Shown piece by piece: positions 11,865-23,984 of a stretch of 64,000 nucleotides of DNA. Source of the stretch: Ectobius pallidus (lineage: Eukaryota; Arthropoda; Insecta; Blattodea; Ectobiidae). The notes beneath the pieces were generated by a model. That model did not search any database, was not told where the DNA came from, and worked only from the letters and a program-made list of their open reading frames with translations. Where the stretch lies: positions 10,184,366 to 10,248,365 of the forward strand of contig CAXKWD010000011.1 in the NCBI GenBank assembly GCA_964059195.1, written 5' to 3'. Numbering within the stretch: the stretch's first letter is position 1; every line of letters begins with the position of its first letter. The position numbers were made by a program, and so were the translations under genes.

Positions 11865-13789
11865 TAGATATAAATACATGAAATAAAAATAAAAATTATT
11901 TCAAATAAAATATACAATTAATAATATCCATTTATAGTAATACTAGGAAAGAAATTTCAAGAAGAAGAACGAAACACGAAAAATAAATATTTATATATGC
12001 TATTGCATGCTATTTGAACATTATTGTTTAATTAAATACCTACTTGGCACAGAAAGTAAGTAAAGAGAATTTTCGTAGGTCCCTTAATGCATATTCGAAA
12101 TGTAATTATGAACAGAAAGTACCAACGTTAAAAAAATTGTGCTAATTTTAAAAATAAATATCACCATGAACCAAGGTACGAAATTGCGGGAGGGTGGGGG
12201 TTTTCTCTCCCACCGACGATTTTATATAAAAAATTCTCGTCACCAAAACTTACTGAGGGGGAAGCATCCTTTCATTATAAAACGGTAAAGAAAATGTGCA
12301 ATATTATATTACTGAAAAATGTACTATTTATTTTGTGTGTATTTCTAGAAAAATAACAGCAATAATACAAACAGAACAGAAGTAATGGAATGACCACCAG
12401 AGTTTCAACAATGTGGCAAGTTGGCGACTCTGTACTTAGCCTACTTGTAGGTAAGAATTTTCTCCCCCTACAATTAATTAAAGATTTCACACCCTACTAT
12501 GAACTCTTGCTTTTCGTCACAGGCTTAGGATGATCCACTCCTGCTTGGTGATATGAATGCGCGGACTATACCACTGGTTGCCTGCACTCCAGTCACCAGT
12601 GACCACGCGAAAGTCCTACATTCTTTACACCCACTGCATTCCGTCCGCTCCAACGATGGAACAAAATGTCCCATCTTCCGGTTTGCTTGCACCGCTTTGT
12701 TCCGCTGTTTGACTATTCTGGCTTGTTATTGATTCATAACCCGCGAAGAGTGAACAATTGTGACTTTGAGAACAGGAATCGAGACTGTGACGAATTAATT
12801 CCACGAGAAAGAAAATATTTCACAAGCTCTTATCAAGGGTAGAAACGAGATCGACTAGTGGTTCTGTGAACAGTAGACTTTGTTCCAAAGAAAATCTAAG
12901 ATCTGTTCTTCATAAGATAAAACGGGCACCATCTTGAAAAATAATAAAAAAAAGTCTGATGTAAAGCTCACATAACTTTCTATGCCCCCAAAAAATCTTA
13001 CCTCTTATTATAATATACTATGTATGACATTCTCTTCATGTAAACTGGTTGTAAAAATGAAGAGAATGTTGTTACCACACCGCATCCCCCAAGGATACTT
13101 AACCCCAAAAATCTGATAAATGCACTCATGTAACTTTCCTTACGCTAAGCATGGCCAATTCATCTTTCTCATTTCGGATTCTGATAGACCAAAGAATAAG
13201 AGGCCATATTGCAAAGAGCCCGTAATCAGTAGTTTCAAGCTGATGCAAAGCTTTATTATTCGCCAGGCAGAACTGAACAGAAGAGATAGACATAAGACTT
13301 AAGACTGAGTTTCCACAACCAGCAGGTGGGTTGTAACTACCCTCCAGAGAATTTTCTCGAAAAAAGAAAGTTTCAAATAAAATAGCTCTTATTATAAGCA
13401 CCCCATGTACAAAATTTAAGCAAAATCGTTAGAGCCGTTTTCGAGAAATTCGCGAAAAACTAAACTTTCTTCGTGTAAAGTCCCCTTAGAAATAATAGAA
13501 AGTCGTCCCTAGTCTTCGTGCCACATCCCCAGAAGGTACCTAACACAAATACAAAAGTTTGTTTTCATACGATTATCCGTTCTGGAGTAAGGGTGTTCAC
13601 AGAGAGACAGACATCTTTCTGAAAATAGTATTTTTGGATTCAGGAGACCTCAAAACGAGTATTTATGTTAAAAACTCAACTTCGAATTTTGGGTTTGAAC
13701 ACAATACTTCCTCTACCGGTACCTGTAGTACCTATGTACGGGCAGAGGAAGTAAAATTAAAAATCATTAGTTCTACACATACATCTTTT

Positions 13790-13885
13790 TAATGATTTCA
13801 AGGAACATTCGTGCAAAATTGGAAGAAAATCTAACTCCGCGTTTGGTTGTGACTGCATAAGAAACAAGTTTACAGAGAAACATAC
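13790..13885 (+). repeat. Paralogous segment, uninterrupted
   Basis: AATGATTTCAAGGAACATTC, GGAAGAAAATC, CGCGTTTGGTTGTGACTGCA and CAAGTTTACAGAG match 14108-14176 joined to 14534-14555, i.e. the site disrupted by the Mutator-like MITE. Confidence 0.65.
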
Positions 13886-14176
13886 GAAATGCAGATAAAT
13901 CATTAGAGTTATGTCAGAAATTTGCTGGAACAGAGTAATAGAAAATTTTGAGCATGGAAGTGGAAGTAGTCTTCGAATTTGTACAGCATTATCCGCTTGG
14001 CTAGAATCGTTGAAAGAATTTGAAGATTACACGAAACGGAACCACTAAAACGGTCACCATTTTGAAACAGAAAAATAAAATAAAAATCCTTATACAAACG
14101 TCGTTTTTAATTATTTCAAGGAACATTTATGGGAAATCGGAAAAAATCGAACAACGCGTTTGATCGTAACTGCGTT

Positions 14177-14524
14177 AGAGTAGGATTACTTCCACAAAGT
14201 CTCTGGGTTTTTACGTATATACCTTGGGAGCGAGTCTCACCGTTCCTGGAGTTCCTGCATAGGGGAGGTAGCTGCACCCTGATTGGCTCAGCTCTTCTAT
14301 CCCACTCCACGTGCTGTCTGTCTCTGTCTCGCTGTGGCATTATCCCTCCACTCAACTATTATAATATTTTCTACGACTTGCAACGTGCTGCATGATCTTC
14401 ACTCTGTGCTCAACAGTAGCTAAGTGATCTTACGCGCATGCGAGTCTGTGCCAGCTGGTAACGAGAAGCTCGCTGGCTGGGGTAGTCTTCAAGGCCAGAG
14501 ACTTTGTGGAAGTAATCGTACTCT
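14177..14524 (+). mobile_element. 348-bp TIR element with 9-bp target duplication (Mutator-like MITE)
   Basis: The 30-base TIRs start AGAGTAGGATTACTTCCACA and end TGTGGAAGTAATCGTACTCT, one mismatch apart. They are flanked by the exact 9-bp duplication AACTGCGTT (14168-14176 and 14525-14533). Nine bases is usual for Mutator-type elements, so that superfamily is the best guess. The host sequence has a paralogous uninterrupted segment at about 13.79-13.88 kb. No transposase is encoded; an 88-residue frame across it is incidental. Confidence 0.87.
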
Positions 14525-14741
14525 AACTGCGTTACAAACAAACTTACAGACAAGGAGACGAAACTCCAAACTCTTGAGTTAAAACCACTTGGTCAAAACT
14601 AAAGTGGAAATGTCATCCTGAGGGGAGCAGTCAGTTAAGTATAATCTTCTGCTGGTGTTTTAGATCCCAGCCCAGTTCGTTAAAATATTATATACTGACT
14701 GCTAAATGTGACAATCCTTTGTCTTCAGTATATTTGCAGAC

Positions 14742-14992
14742 ATATGAAGAGATGCCCGCAAAAACGGGCTAACCCACATTTTTGTAAGGTTGAGAACAAT
14801 AGTGTTTAATGAATGAACGAGGCTGGAAAAAATGTTAAAGTTATTTTTGTTCATTTCTGTAATTCATAAGCTTGAAGGATACATACATATTGAATCAATT
14901 TTTCTATATTAAAGCAAAGAAAAAGACAAATAGCGGCAAAAATAGCAAAACAAATTGTGGGTTAGCCCGTTTTTGTAGGCATGTCTTCATAT
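14742..14992. mobile_element. 251-bp MITE with ~38-bp inverted ends
   Basis: ATATGAAGAGATGCCCGCAA on the left is mirrored by TACAAAAACGGGCTAACCCA in complement on the right (shared core AAAAACGGGCTAACCCACA). Spacer is about 175 bases with no gene. A related sequence (AATGGGCTAAGG and GCGCTAACCCATTTTT) occurs near 33.67-33.71 kb. Confidence 0.75.
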
Positions 14993-15117
14993 CCTTGCAC
15001 GTAATTCACGAACCATCAGATGACATCTTTAAATGTCTGAAGCAAATAATCCTACAGCGGAAAATTATTTCAAATTAATACCCCCGATACACCGGTATAC
15101 AAAATAGTCTACAACAG

Positions 15118-15200
15118 TTTCTCAACCTATGTGGCTTGCGACCCGGAAAATTTTTTCGTAAGACGAAGCTCAGTCCCAATAAATTTAATCGTCAAAACAT
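15118..15200 (+). mobile_element. Solo hAT-like end
   Basis: CAGTTTCTCAACCTATGTGG then CTTGCGACCC is similar in style to the TIR of the 23985 element. The partner end is absent. Confidence 0.3.
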
Positions 15201-15313
15201 TTCAGTGAGGTCAAAACCTTGAATAATAAATATTTAATAAGGTGATTCATTATGATAATCATAAAAGGAATTATGATTAAAATTAAATAAATTATTCATT
15301 ACTAAACGAAGTG

Positions 15314-15507
15314 GAGTCGGCCGCGGTGGTCTAGAGGTGGCGTGCCCATCTCTAGACACGAAGGTCGCCGGATCAAAGCCGGCCGTGGTTGATGGATATT
15401 CAGGACGTAAAAATCCTGGGCACGGAGTCCTCCAGGAGGGACTTTCAGTTGAGGGGCCCGTTTCCTAGATTTACGGCAAGTAAAAGAACCCCAAGCCTAA
15501 ATTAGAG
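15314..15507 (+). mobile_element. SINE family B, 5' half with tRNA-like head
   Basis: It begins TCGGCCGCGGTGGTCTAGAG, has a B-box-like GCCGGATCAAAGCCGGCC, then TTCAGGACGTAAAAATCCTG, GGGCACGGAGTCCTCC and the core TAGATTTACGGCAAGTAAAA, and stops at CCAAGCCTAAATTAGAG. Confidence 0.82.
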
Positions 15508-16177
15508 CAATAAGAACAGGAATAAAAGGTGGTGGAGTAAGCGGAGTACGTATAAAATAAAGATTTAAATCTAAAAAAACAGTCTGTTATTTTGAAGGAA
15601 AATCTAATAGAGAAACAAGAATATACTTCTATTGTTATAAATACACGTACAAATAATTACTATTAAAGTAATACAGAAAAGTAAACGAGATAAATGTAAA
15701 TGATATGAAGAACTGAGAATTTAAAAATAAATAAACAAACATTTATTAGCTAACAAACGAGATGTCCGAAATACATACATCCTGACTGAACAATTGAAAA
15801 AGATAAAAACAGGAAGACAAGCATAAAAGAAGTGAGAGCATATAAATGAACTCACAGAGTGGAAGAAATATGACAGGTAGAGTTATGTTATGAGAAAAAG
15901 CGTATTATTGCTGTGTTATTAGAAGTGAATTAAAGCTGAATATAATTGATATGTACGATGCGAAACTTTCATCTGCAGTCTACTTTCTGCTTTCGCCTGA
16001 TATCCCTCCTTCCTGTGCATCACAATACCTTTCCTGTCAGCGCTTTTCATTGTTTCCTCTCTTCGTTCCAGACTTCTTTGTAAGACCATGAGTATTAATG
16101 GCAAAGAGAACATCGACACCATTCAGCATATTTAATATTTAGGGTTACCAGGCGAACTCTTTAAAGAGTACATGTAC

Positions 16178-16488
16178 TCTTTTCCAACTAACTCCGCGGC
16201 GCTACATCCCTGAATGGACAAGGCCTACCACCCGACCGGTGCGTCATCTACCATAGGCAGATGGCAGGATTGGGAGCATGTGGTCAGCATGACGACACCC
16301 ACGGCCGATAATTGTGGTTTCCATGACCGTCTCTATCAAATAGCTCCTCAATTTGAATCACGAGGCTGAGCGCACCCCTACCAGACCTCCCTACCTCAGA
16401 AAAATCCAAGCAGGTACCGGGGATCGAACCCGGGCCGACTGATCAGTAGTCAGCGACGCCAACCACAAGACCACGCCCGCGGTCCTCT
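16178..16488 (-). mobile_element. SINE family C, full-length copy
   Basis: On the minus strand it opens with a tRNA-like head (CGTGGTCTTGTGGTTGGCGT, B-box CCCGGGTTCGATCCCCGGTA), continues GAGGTAGGGAGGTCTGGTAG and ends with GCATGCTGACCACATG-like core, TCTGCCTATGGTAGATGACG and GGATGTAGCGCCGCGG. Confidence 0.82.
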
Positions 16489-16829
16489 CTTTAGGGGTCC
16501 TAGTTTTGTAGTCTTTACTTTTTTGGTAAACTCTTGATATGTTCTCTATTCTGTGAATCTGTCTTTATTCTCAAAAATCACTAAGATAATTGTTTGTTTA
16601 TGCTAAAATTCCTGTTCTCGTCATCTCTGTTTGTAACCTCAGATACTCTAATGTTATTAATCGATTATCCGATAATATGCAGTCGCGAACATCACCGTGT
16701 AAGCAATGAGATTACAATGAGTTTATTATTTTTAAAATACGAGTACAACATTTTTTCTGCTGTGCTGGTTTTTATGCAGTTCAGAAACTCTAATCTTCTC
16801 GTCTTCTGTCCAGAGACCTAAAAATAAAG

Positions 16830-17362
16830 ATTTATAAGACTATTATCCTGCCGGTTGTATTATATTATATGGATGTGAGACATGACCGCTTACTGGTCGG
16901 GAAGAACATAATCTGAGAGTGTTCGAAAACAGGCTGCTTAGAAAAATATTGGGCCCAAGAGAGATGGAAATGGAGACTGGAAAATACTGCATAACGACGA
17001 ACTTCATGACCTGTACTCTTCACCACATATAGTAAGGGTAATTAAATCACGGAGGATGAAATGGGCTGGACATGCTGCGCGCGTGGGGGAGGGAAAACAT
17101 ATCTCAAAAGTACTGGCTGGGAGACGCGAAGGGAAAAGACCACATGGAAGACCGAGACGTAGGTGGATGACAATGTTAGGATAGATTTAAGGCAAGTAGG
17201 ATTTGCGAGGGATGATTGGATGGAGATAGCAAAGAATAGGGTTGAATGGCGGACTCAGGTAAGCGCGGCGATGAACCTTCGGGTTCCATAAAATAGATAA
17301 TATTCTCTTAGCTTGCTGAGGAATTGTCTATTGCCATTGAGTAAGTAAGTAAGTAAGTATGT
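16830..17362 (+). pseudogene. C-terminal LINE fragment ending in a (GTAA)n tail
   Basis: Translated pieces include LHNDELHDLYSSPHIVRVIK, RRMKWAGHAARVGEG and GRREGKRPHGRPRRRW, a combination common at the C-terminus of insect LINE ORF2 proteins. Frame breaks and stops appear after RRW. The segment ends with ATTGAGTAAGTAAGTAAGT, a tandem tail consistent with the 3' end. Confidence 0.78.
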
Positions 17363-17546
17363 CAGAAATTATTCTAAATACATCAAGTGAAAGTCAGTTA
17401 AGTGGAATTCCAGTCACAAGGGACAATGAAAATAAGCCTTATGAATTCAATATGTAGGTTTAGTGTTCATTAAGGTATATGCAATAATTTTTGTGAAACT
17501 GTTAAGAGTTAAGTTGAGCTAAGTTATTTCTGTGTAATAATGTGGA

Positions 17547-17558
17547 ATAATAGTAGTA

Positions 17559-17610
<52 letters not shown>
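17547..17610. repeat. Imperfect (AAT)n microsatellite
   Basis: AAT units with AGT and ACT variants. Confidence 0.9.
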
Positions 17611-18127
17611 AGTTCTCTGTAGTGCTTTCGGAATGTAGAATTAACTTTCCAACTTCAACTCAACTGTAAAAAAAAAAGTATTTTTTTCTTGCTCAGCCAT
17701 CTGGTGACCATTTAGTCGTTCGAATGCTCTTAAATAGTAAAATTCGAATTACTTCAAGATATGTAAAATTGAAACTACTCCTTGCAAATCTTATTTTCTG
17801 TACGAAATAATAATCTAAATAAAGCATGAGTTAATAAATGAAATAAAGCCAATTTGAATATTGCAAAGCCACTTGTTACGTCCAAAGAATTAATATTAAT
17901 GGCAGCTTCAACTACACAAGCATGAATTAAATTCCTTACAAGGTTTTCCGCCTATATACTAGTATTATCATTACCACATTAAGGAACTTAAGTCCGAATT
18001 TGCAAGATTTGTTATGTATATATTATCAATTTTTATTATAGCTTTTTGTACATTGTTATATACAGGTACATTGAGTTTTTCTGTTTCTTTTCTATACCTG
18101 TAATTTATTTTTAACAATTTTGCTCAA

Positions 18128-18205
18128 AATTTTGGAGTACCTTCAGAGTTCCAAGAAGTTAAAAGCTCCCACATATGCTAGACATTCAGCACGTAAAGGC
18201 GGTAA
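18128..18205 (-). mobile_element. SINE family A fragment
   Basis: GGAGTACCTTCAGAGTTCCA then AGCTCCCACATATGCTAGAC and GTAAAGGCGG correspond to the inverse of the SINE A 3' body. Confidence 0.6.
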
Positions 18206-18221
18206 AGTTTACGTGTTTGTT

Positions 18222-18380
18222 CCGATTATTTAACTACGGACGTGTAGTTTCGGTTTTAACCGTTCCGGTGTGCCGGAATTTTGTCCGGAAGGAGTACCAT
18301 TACATGCCTATAAATATACAGCCATGGGACTGTCGCATTTGCGTACACATGAATGCCGTCGACCTGGGCCAGAATGGGTT
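18222..18380 (-). mobile_element. SINE family F copy, diverged
   Basis: GGTGTGCCGGAATTTTGTCC, CATGCCTATAAATATACAGC and GTCGACCTGGGCC match family F in inverse. The tRNA-like head is mostly lost. ORFs of 76-104 residues here are chance. Confidence 0.6.
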
Positions 18381-18696
18381 CTGTCTGATAGATATGCGTG
18401 GGCATGCAATAACAGAAGTGGTGTTTGTATATCTCACTAGCAGCATTTGTATGAAGGCACAAATAATACACCGATGTAATTTGTAAAGTTTTTTTTTTTT
18501 TCTCTCTATGAAGGAAAAATCTATGCTCACGGTAACTTACTGCAAGAGTGAAGATTTTTAAAAACAACATTAATATTTAAATCTGAAGTCGCAGGTCATA
18601 AATAGGATTAACTGCCTTTTGTAATACATAATATCCATAGCAATGAATATAATATTTATCACACACGTTAGTATTGTGCCTTTTCTCAATAATTAT

Positions 18697-19414
18697 CAGG
18701 GCCCGGATTCTAATGACATGTCATCTTTTTATTGATGCTGCATAGACATTGCCAACTTGTGGATAAATCCTAATCATGGCCTCTAGATTATAGAAATGAA
18801 ATTTTATCAGGTCATTTTTTGTCATTTTATGCAATTTTATATTTTTAGGGCATTTATTTCATTTTTAGGTAATTATTTTGTCATTTTCGTGTCATTTCCT
18901 TCCTTATTTAGTCATTTTCATGTATTTACATTGAGTGTATTAACTTTTTATTTTTTCGTCGCTAGCGGTGCTATCTTTGAAGTGTTGTTTGTTTAATGCA
19001 AGAAGGAAAAATTTGGCGTTAAAGTGTTGACATGTCTCAGTCGGAAGTGAGAATCAAAGAAACGCAAAAATTTTGTATTATATTACTATTGTTATTAGAC
19101 TGACTTGGCACCAGAATCTGCCACCTGCTTAGATTTGAGAGTGCAAACTACTGCTTACCCTCAATAAACTACAATATAATCCGACAGACCACAAAAGGAT
19201 GTGCCGAGTTTTGACTCACCAGTGCCTCAGTGCCAGCACCTGCTAGTTATGTACAAAGTAGTCTATAACTTTGTGTGTACAATAATAATTTTTATAAATA
19301 AAATATCAGTTTTTAGGTCATTTTTTATAATTATTAAGTCATTTTCTTTAAAATTTAGGGTCATTTTATAGGTCATTTTTCAAACAATTTTAGGTCATCA
19401 GAATTCGGGCCCTG
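18697..19414 (-). mobile_element. 718-bp non-autonomous derivative of the 44-kb hAT-like element
   Basis: The ends CAGGGCCCGGATTCTAATGA and TCATCAGAATTCGGGCCCTG match the 2-kb element, and an exact 8-bp duplication ATAATTAT flanks it (18689-18696 and 19415-19422). Its left end corresponds to the right end of the 44-kb copy (shared GATGCTGCATAGACATTGCC), so it is inverted. The coding interior is missing, while the subterminal GTCATTTT clusters are kept on both sides. The intervening 19.0-19.3 kb contains unrelated-looking sequence. Confidence 0.88.
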
Positions 19415-19422
19415 ATAATTAT

Positions 19423-20419
19423 ATAGTCATATTTACATTATTTTACTGATGGCTTGGAAATGTACCAATTAGTGTGAGCATTAACCAAGAGAGGGAAGCA
19501 CAATACAATGCAGAATATCAAAGAGTGCATCCACCATCTGTGGATGGAGGTGCCACCTGTAGAGAACAAAGGAAGTTACAGTTTGCCATTCCATGGACAT
19601 GATGGCGCTGAAGTGATCATCCATTTGGCATATCGAGCTAAGATGGCGGACTGTTTAAAATTTTTCAGTGAATTTGATCTATTCATCAGTTTAATAAGCG
19701 CGAATTAGCTTCGCCTGTGTTAAAATTTGTGTTTATTTCTTGACTTAAGATTACATTGTGACTTTAGAAAAGTCATTTTGTAACTATAGGACAGTGTAAC
19801 GAAATATTTTGTTGTTTGTTGTGAGAGTGTTTTCAACTATTTTAATCCTCAACATGAACACTAATAATTCCAATGATCAATTTTCAATCATGCAGTATTC
19901 ACAAATAACGTATGTCAAAAACGAACACCAAAATACTCTTCCATAAGTGTCAATGAAGAAATAGAAATTTCGCAGCCCTCAAGTACAAGTAAATAGTGTC
20001 AAAAATAGCATTAGATTCAACAGTCAACCCACTGGAGGCGGGAAGAGAAAAATTTTAACATGACGGTGAGTACATACCACTAAATAAACCCCCTAAGTTT
20101 TATTCAGCAAGAAACATTGTCCAATGAACAAAAAAATTTATAAGGATATGTACAACTAATAATTTTCAGGTATTACATAAAGCTTTTTGTAGCTCCATTT
20201 TATATACATGAACACTACAACAGGAAAGACCACTAATAGAAAAGCAAGTAAAAATTTAACAATGGTCACTGCATCAGGTAGCAATGCTAAGACAAAATCA
20301 AAGAAACCTCCTCCAATTATATTTACTATCAAACTTGAAAACTTATTTTAAAAAACAAAAATTTGTGTGTCTTCGAGACCTGAAAGTTGTATGTAGCAAT
20401 ATGACAGAGAAAAAGGCAG
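19423..20419. other. No supported gene
   Basis: AT-rich between the hAT derivative and the ATT-bearing repeats; a 66-residue frame at 19508 has no recognised feature. Confidence 0.45.
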
Positions 20420-20580
20420 CAATTATTCTTATTCTCACTATTATTATTATTTATTATATATCCATAAACTACCAAGTTCACAACCTCCTTGCAATGCATA
20501 GTTATTCTTATTCTCTTTATTATTATTATTTGTTATATATCCATAAACTGCCAATATTAGGCCCAGCCAAAATGCTAGGA
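20420..20580 (+). repeat. Two tandem units of an ATT-bearing repeat
   Basis: Each unit has TTATTCTTATTCTC, an ATT run, then TTATATATCCATAAACT-CC. They are joined by CACAACCTCCTTGCAATGCA. Related units lie at 20957-21072 and 22746-22830. Confidence 0.75.
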
Positions 20581-20956
20581 AAGTAAATATGAATTTTATT
20601 TTTACAATTCAGCCAGTAAATGCCCAGTGATGGTAATAGTAAATAAACTCCCTTCCCAATATCACTGAAGCTCAAATATAAAATAAATTGAAATATGCCT
20701 ACTTGATACAAAGTAGATACGTAGAAGTAGGGACTTACACAGACTCCAAATCATGCATGTAACATTGTCTCAATAGTAACGTCATCAGAGTAGAAGTTTA
20801 TCATGGAAACCTACAATCTGTCCTACGATTATCCAAGTTGATGAGAACCAGGGCTATCTCATATAATTTGGTAAATGTGAACGATTGCTTAGTTTGATAG
20901 AACAAGATTTAAGTAGATTAAAGGGCTTAGATTAAACAATTGTTCAATTGAACAAT

Positions 20957-20988
20957 GTTCACAACCGCCTTGCAATGCATAATTATTC

Positions 20989-21019
<31 letters not shown>

Positions 21020-21072
21020 TATTTGTTATATATCCATAAACTGCCATTATTAGGCCTAACCAAAATGCTAAT
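20957..21072 (+). repeat. ATT-bearing repeat unit
   Basis: CACAACCGCCTTGCAATGCA, an ATT array, TTGTTATATATCCATAAACT and GCCATTATTAGGCC match the 20.4-kb units. Confidence 0.75.
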
Positions 21073-22745
21073 TACTGTATACAACTGAATTGTTGATTAC
21101 TATGAAGTCAATCGCATGTCCTTAATTATTATTTACAGTATACTGAAAGGGGTTATCATGTTTGAGCCACCTGGAATATCATTCCCTCTTACACTATTAG
21201 CACTAGAGAGCTGAATTTTTTACTGTATGTTATTACAGTTACAGGGTTTTATTAATTTATTCATTTTCTTTTGTAATTGAAGAATATTTTACAATGTTTT
21301 CACTGTATTGTGCAACCCAAAATCTTTAATGAATGAGATATGACAAAAAGGATATAGCAGAAATTGTATCTTGGTATTATATAGAAGCCCTGAAAATTTG
21401 AGTCTCTAGCTATTACAGTTTAGATGAAAATTTTCCTTATACAACAAAAAATAAATTTACAGGAAAGGTGCTTTAAAGTTCTGAGTGTATATATAGTGAA
21501 AACCTGAAAATTTGTCCTAAACTATTAGAACCAGAACATGTATTTTTTTACTGTATGTTATTGCATGTTTTAGACTCGTTCTACCATTGGAATTTTAGTG
21601 TACTTATATTTTTCATAAAGTTGTTATTTTTTAAAGTTAAGTATTTATTTCGGTTTGGAAGGCTATACAGGTATTTTGCAATGTTGCACTTTAAAATAAT
21701 TAAATACGAAAAAGACTATTATGTTACAAAATGTAAAGTTGATTTTTTTAAAGTTCTGAAAATTTGAAGTCTCTGGTTCCTACAGCTTACAAAAATGTTC
21801 TTAGTACAAGGGAACAATTAACTTACAGAAATTGATGCTCAAAGCATAGCCTATGTTTTAAAAGATATTTAAAAATTCCGCACTTATAAATCAAGCTAAA
21901 GATTAGATAGTGATGTCATTTTTAAATAAAGAGTCTACACTTTTATAACACATAAATAGTGATATTTCATTTTTTGTCATTTTTTTACCTTCCTGTTTCC
22001 CTTTGCTTACAGGGAAGTGATACACTAACATTTGTTTCTCGTTCTGACTTATTTCGTTGTTGTAGGCATAATTTAACTTACTTAGGCTGAAATTGATAAA
22101 ATTATAACCTCTTGTCTTCCCGGTATAACTGTCCTAGAGCTAATGAGATTTAATTATAATTATATTTAGAAGTTCTGTGGCAGAGGGCTCGTAATACAGT
22201 CCATTAGGCTAGGTTAGACATGTGCAAATAAATGTAAGTTATTCTTAAATTTTATGTTTGAAAGGTAATTTTGTTTTGAAAATTTTAGTTTGAAAGGGAA
22301 TTTGTTAATAATATGTAATTATATTTTGAAAGTCATATATTTTTCAACTGAATTTAGAATAATGCGCTCATACAACCAAATTCAAACAGCTTTGTAGAAT
22401 TGACCTTGATTTCATAATTAGTTTGCTGTTGTAGCCTATGCAAAATAAAATAAAATAGGCAAATGTATAACTACATTAATAATAAATTAAGACATCAATA
22501 AATGACGTAACCAAGAACAACGAAACAAACCGTCGAATTTAGGAACGAACAAACAAACAAACTAATAAAGATATCACACATGAGTGCGAGTTTGTCTGAT
22601 ACAAATAGAAGAAAATACTTTGACTTCAAACAGGCGGCAATTGAATCTGCTGCGGTGTCCTTTTGCATTCGACCTAAGACCTAAGACCAGCGACCTTAGG
22701 TAGTTTCCCAAGGAAGGTATTTTTCACATTTTAGAACGAACAGTG
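21073..22745. other. AT-rich, no gene
   Basis: Diverged internal echoes occur (TTTTTACTGTATGTTATT at 21.22 and 21.55 kb; CTGAAAATTTGAGTCTCT-like strings at 21.40 and 21.76 kb), suggesting an old tandem duplication of about 340 bases. Confidence 0.45.
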
Positions 22746-22776
22746 TTCACAACTGCTTTGCAATGCATAAATATTC

Positions 22777-22829
<53 letters not shown>

Positions 22830-22830
22830 T
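22746..22830 (+). repeat. ATT-bearing repeat unit, 5' part with (ATT)n
   Basis: CACAACTGCTTTGCAATGCA then TAAATATTCTTATT and the ATT array to 22830. A poly-Tyr ORF across it is an artefact. Confidence 0.7.
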
Positions 22831-23395
22831 TGTTTTATTATTATTTAACATCACGGAGCAAGTTCTTATGACGTCAAACTTCGTGAACTGCGAAGTCGCA
22901 TTTTCTAGATATCATTTTACATCCATTAGGATATTTACGATGAAATGTTCCCTTTAAATGTCTAAATGTAAAAAAGCTTTCAGGATAACACTTTCTCCAT
23001 ACAACTAAGTGGCCACTTTTATGCGTTATAGGCCCTACTAGTTATGCTAGTACTAATTTTCCAACGAGAGTTCGCAATTATCAACAGTAAAAAATTGTTT
23101 CATTATTCTTCTTGTATTACGTAAGTTATTTCAGTAAGCGATGAAATTACCTTTAAACTGTGCTAGCAGCCATTTGTTGCGACTACCTGGTATCATTGGG
23201 CCTGTCACTTCAGTTCAATGCTACCCTAATTCATTTAATTAATTGAAGTGCGTCATTTCGTTACCTTTCCCTCCTCTTTTTGATCAAATACAATGCAACA
23301 TTTGAATTTCTGTATAATATGTATTTATTTAGTTTGCCATAAAGACTAAGTGGTTTTATTGTAAATCACTAAATAACATGCACATTAATCTAAAT

Positions 23396-23460
23396 CAGTG
23401 ATGGACAATTGGCGGTCCGCGGGCCTCATGTGCCCATCGACCTGATATTGTGTGGCCAGC
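23396..23460 (+). mobile_element. Solo hAT-like end
   Basis: CAGTGATGGACAATTGGCGG followed by TCCGCGGGCC resembles the outer end of hAT elements. No partner end was found nearby. Confidence 0.3.
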
Positions 23461-23984
23461 GACAAAGGCAATTAATAAAATAAAATAATTTATAGCCATG
23501 TTTATAGTTTCATATTGTGGATAGTTTTGGCCACGGATATCCTGATTCCTCTATATTCCAAACTACGTTCTTTGGGTAAAGGATAACAATTAAATATAAA
23601 ATCTAAACTATCTTTCACAGATCATCCCATTTATACAAAACTGACCTTGATACATATTGTAAATTAAGGGGAAGAAAATGGAGCTTCATGATATGCAAAG
23701 TGAGCAATTTCTTCACCGTAGGCAGGACACGGGCATTGACTTCTGGAATTTTTTTCCGCGTGAAAAATATTCTAAATTGAGTGCGTTTAGAAGAAGAATT
23801 GCTTCCATATTTGCTTTGTGGACGTATGTGTAAGGATTTTTATTTTTCGATTCCGTTTAAAGATGATGGCTGTTTTAAATCATTAAGAGCAAATTTTAGA
23901 TTTTTTGGGACTGGTCTCCATGGAAACAATGTTATCTTCCACAGTAAATGAATGCCTTTTTGTCATAATTCTAATGGTTTAAAG

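Larger units (their letters stand above)
11116..14167. other. No supported gene; decayed dispersed repeats
   Basis: Contains a LINE hairpin at 11.84 kb and a segment at 13.39-13.47 kb (GTTAGAGCCGTTTTCGAGAA) of a kind common in insect repeats. Frames of 60-95 residues lack domain features. Confidence 0.45.

Noticed and set aside
11599..11886. 95-residue frame starting with Met and Ile runs
   Set aside because: Microsatellite artefact followed by LINE 3'-UTR hairpin sequence.
14116..14395. ORFs of 79 and 88 residues on both strands
   Set aside because: They lie across the Mutator-like MITE; similar peptides would appear at every MITE copy.
16395..16488. Possible minus-strand tRNA
   Set aside because: Same reasoning: head of SINE family C with a 200-base SINE body attached.
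18175..18570. Overlapping ORFs of 76-104 residues on both strands
   Set aside because: They coincide with a SINE F remnant; overlapping frames on both strands argue against coding.
22763..22957. Poly-Tyr frame
   Set aside because: (TAT)n microsatellite read as tyrosine.
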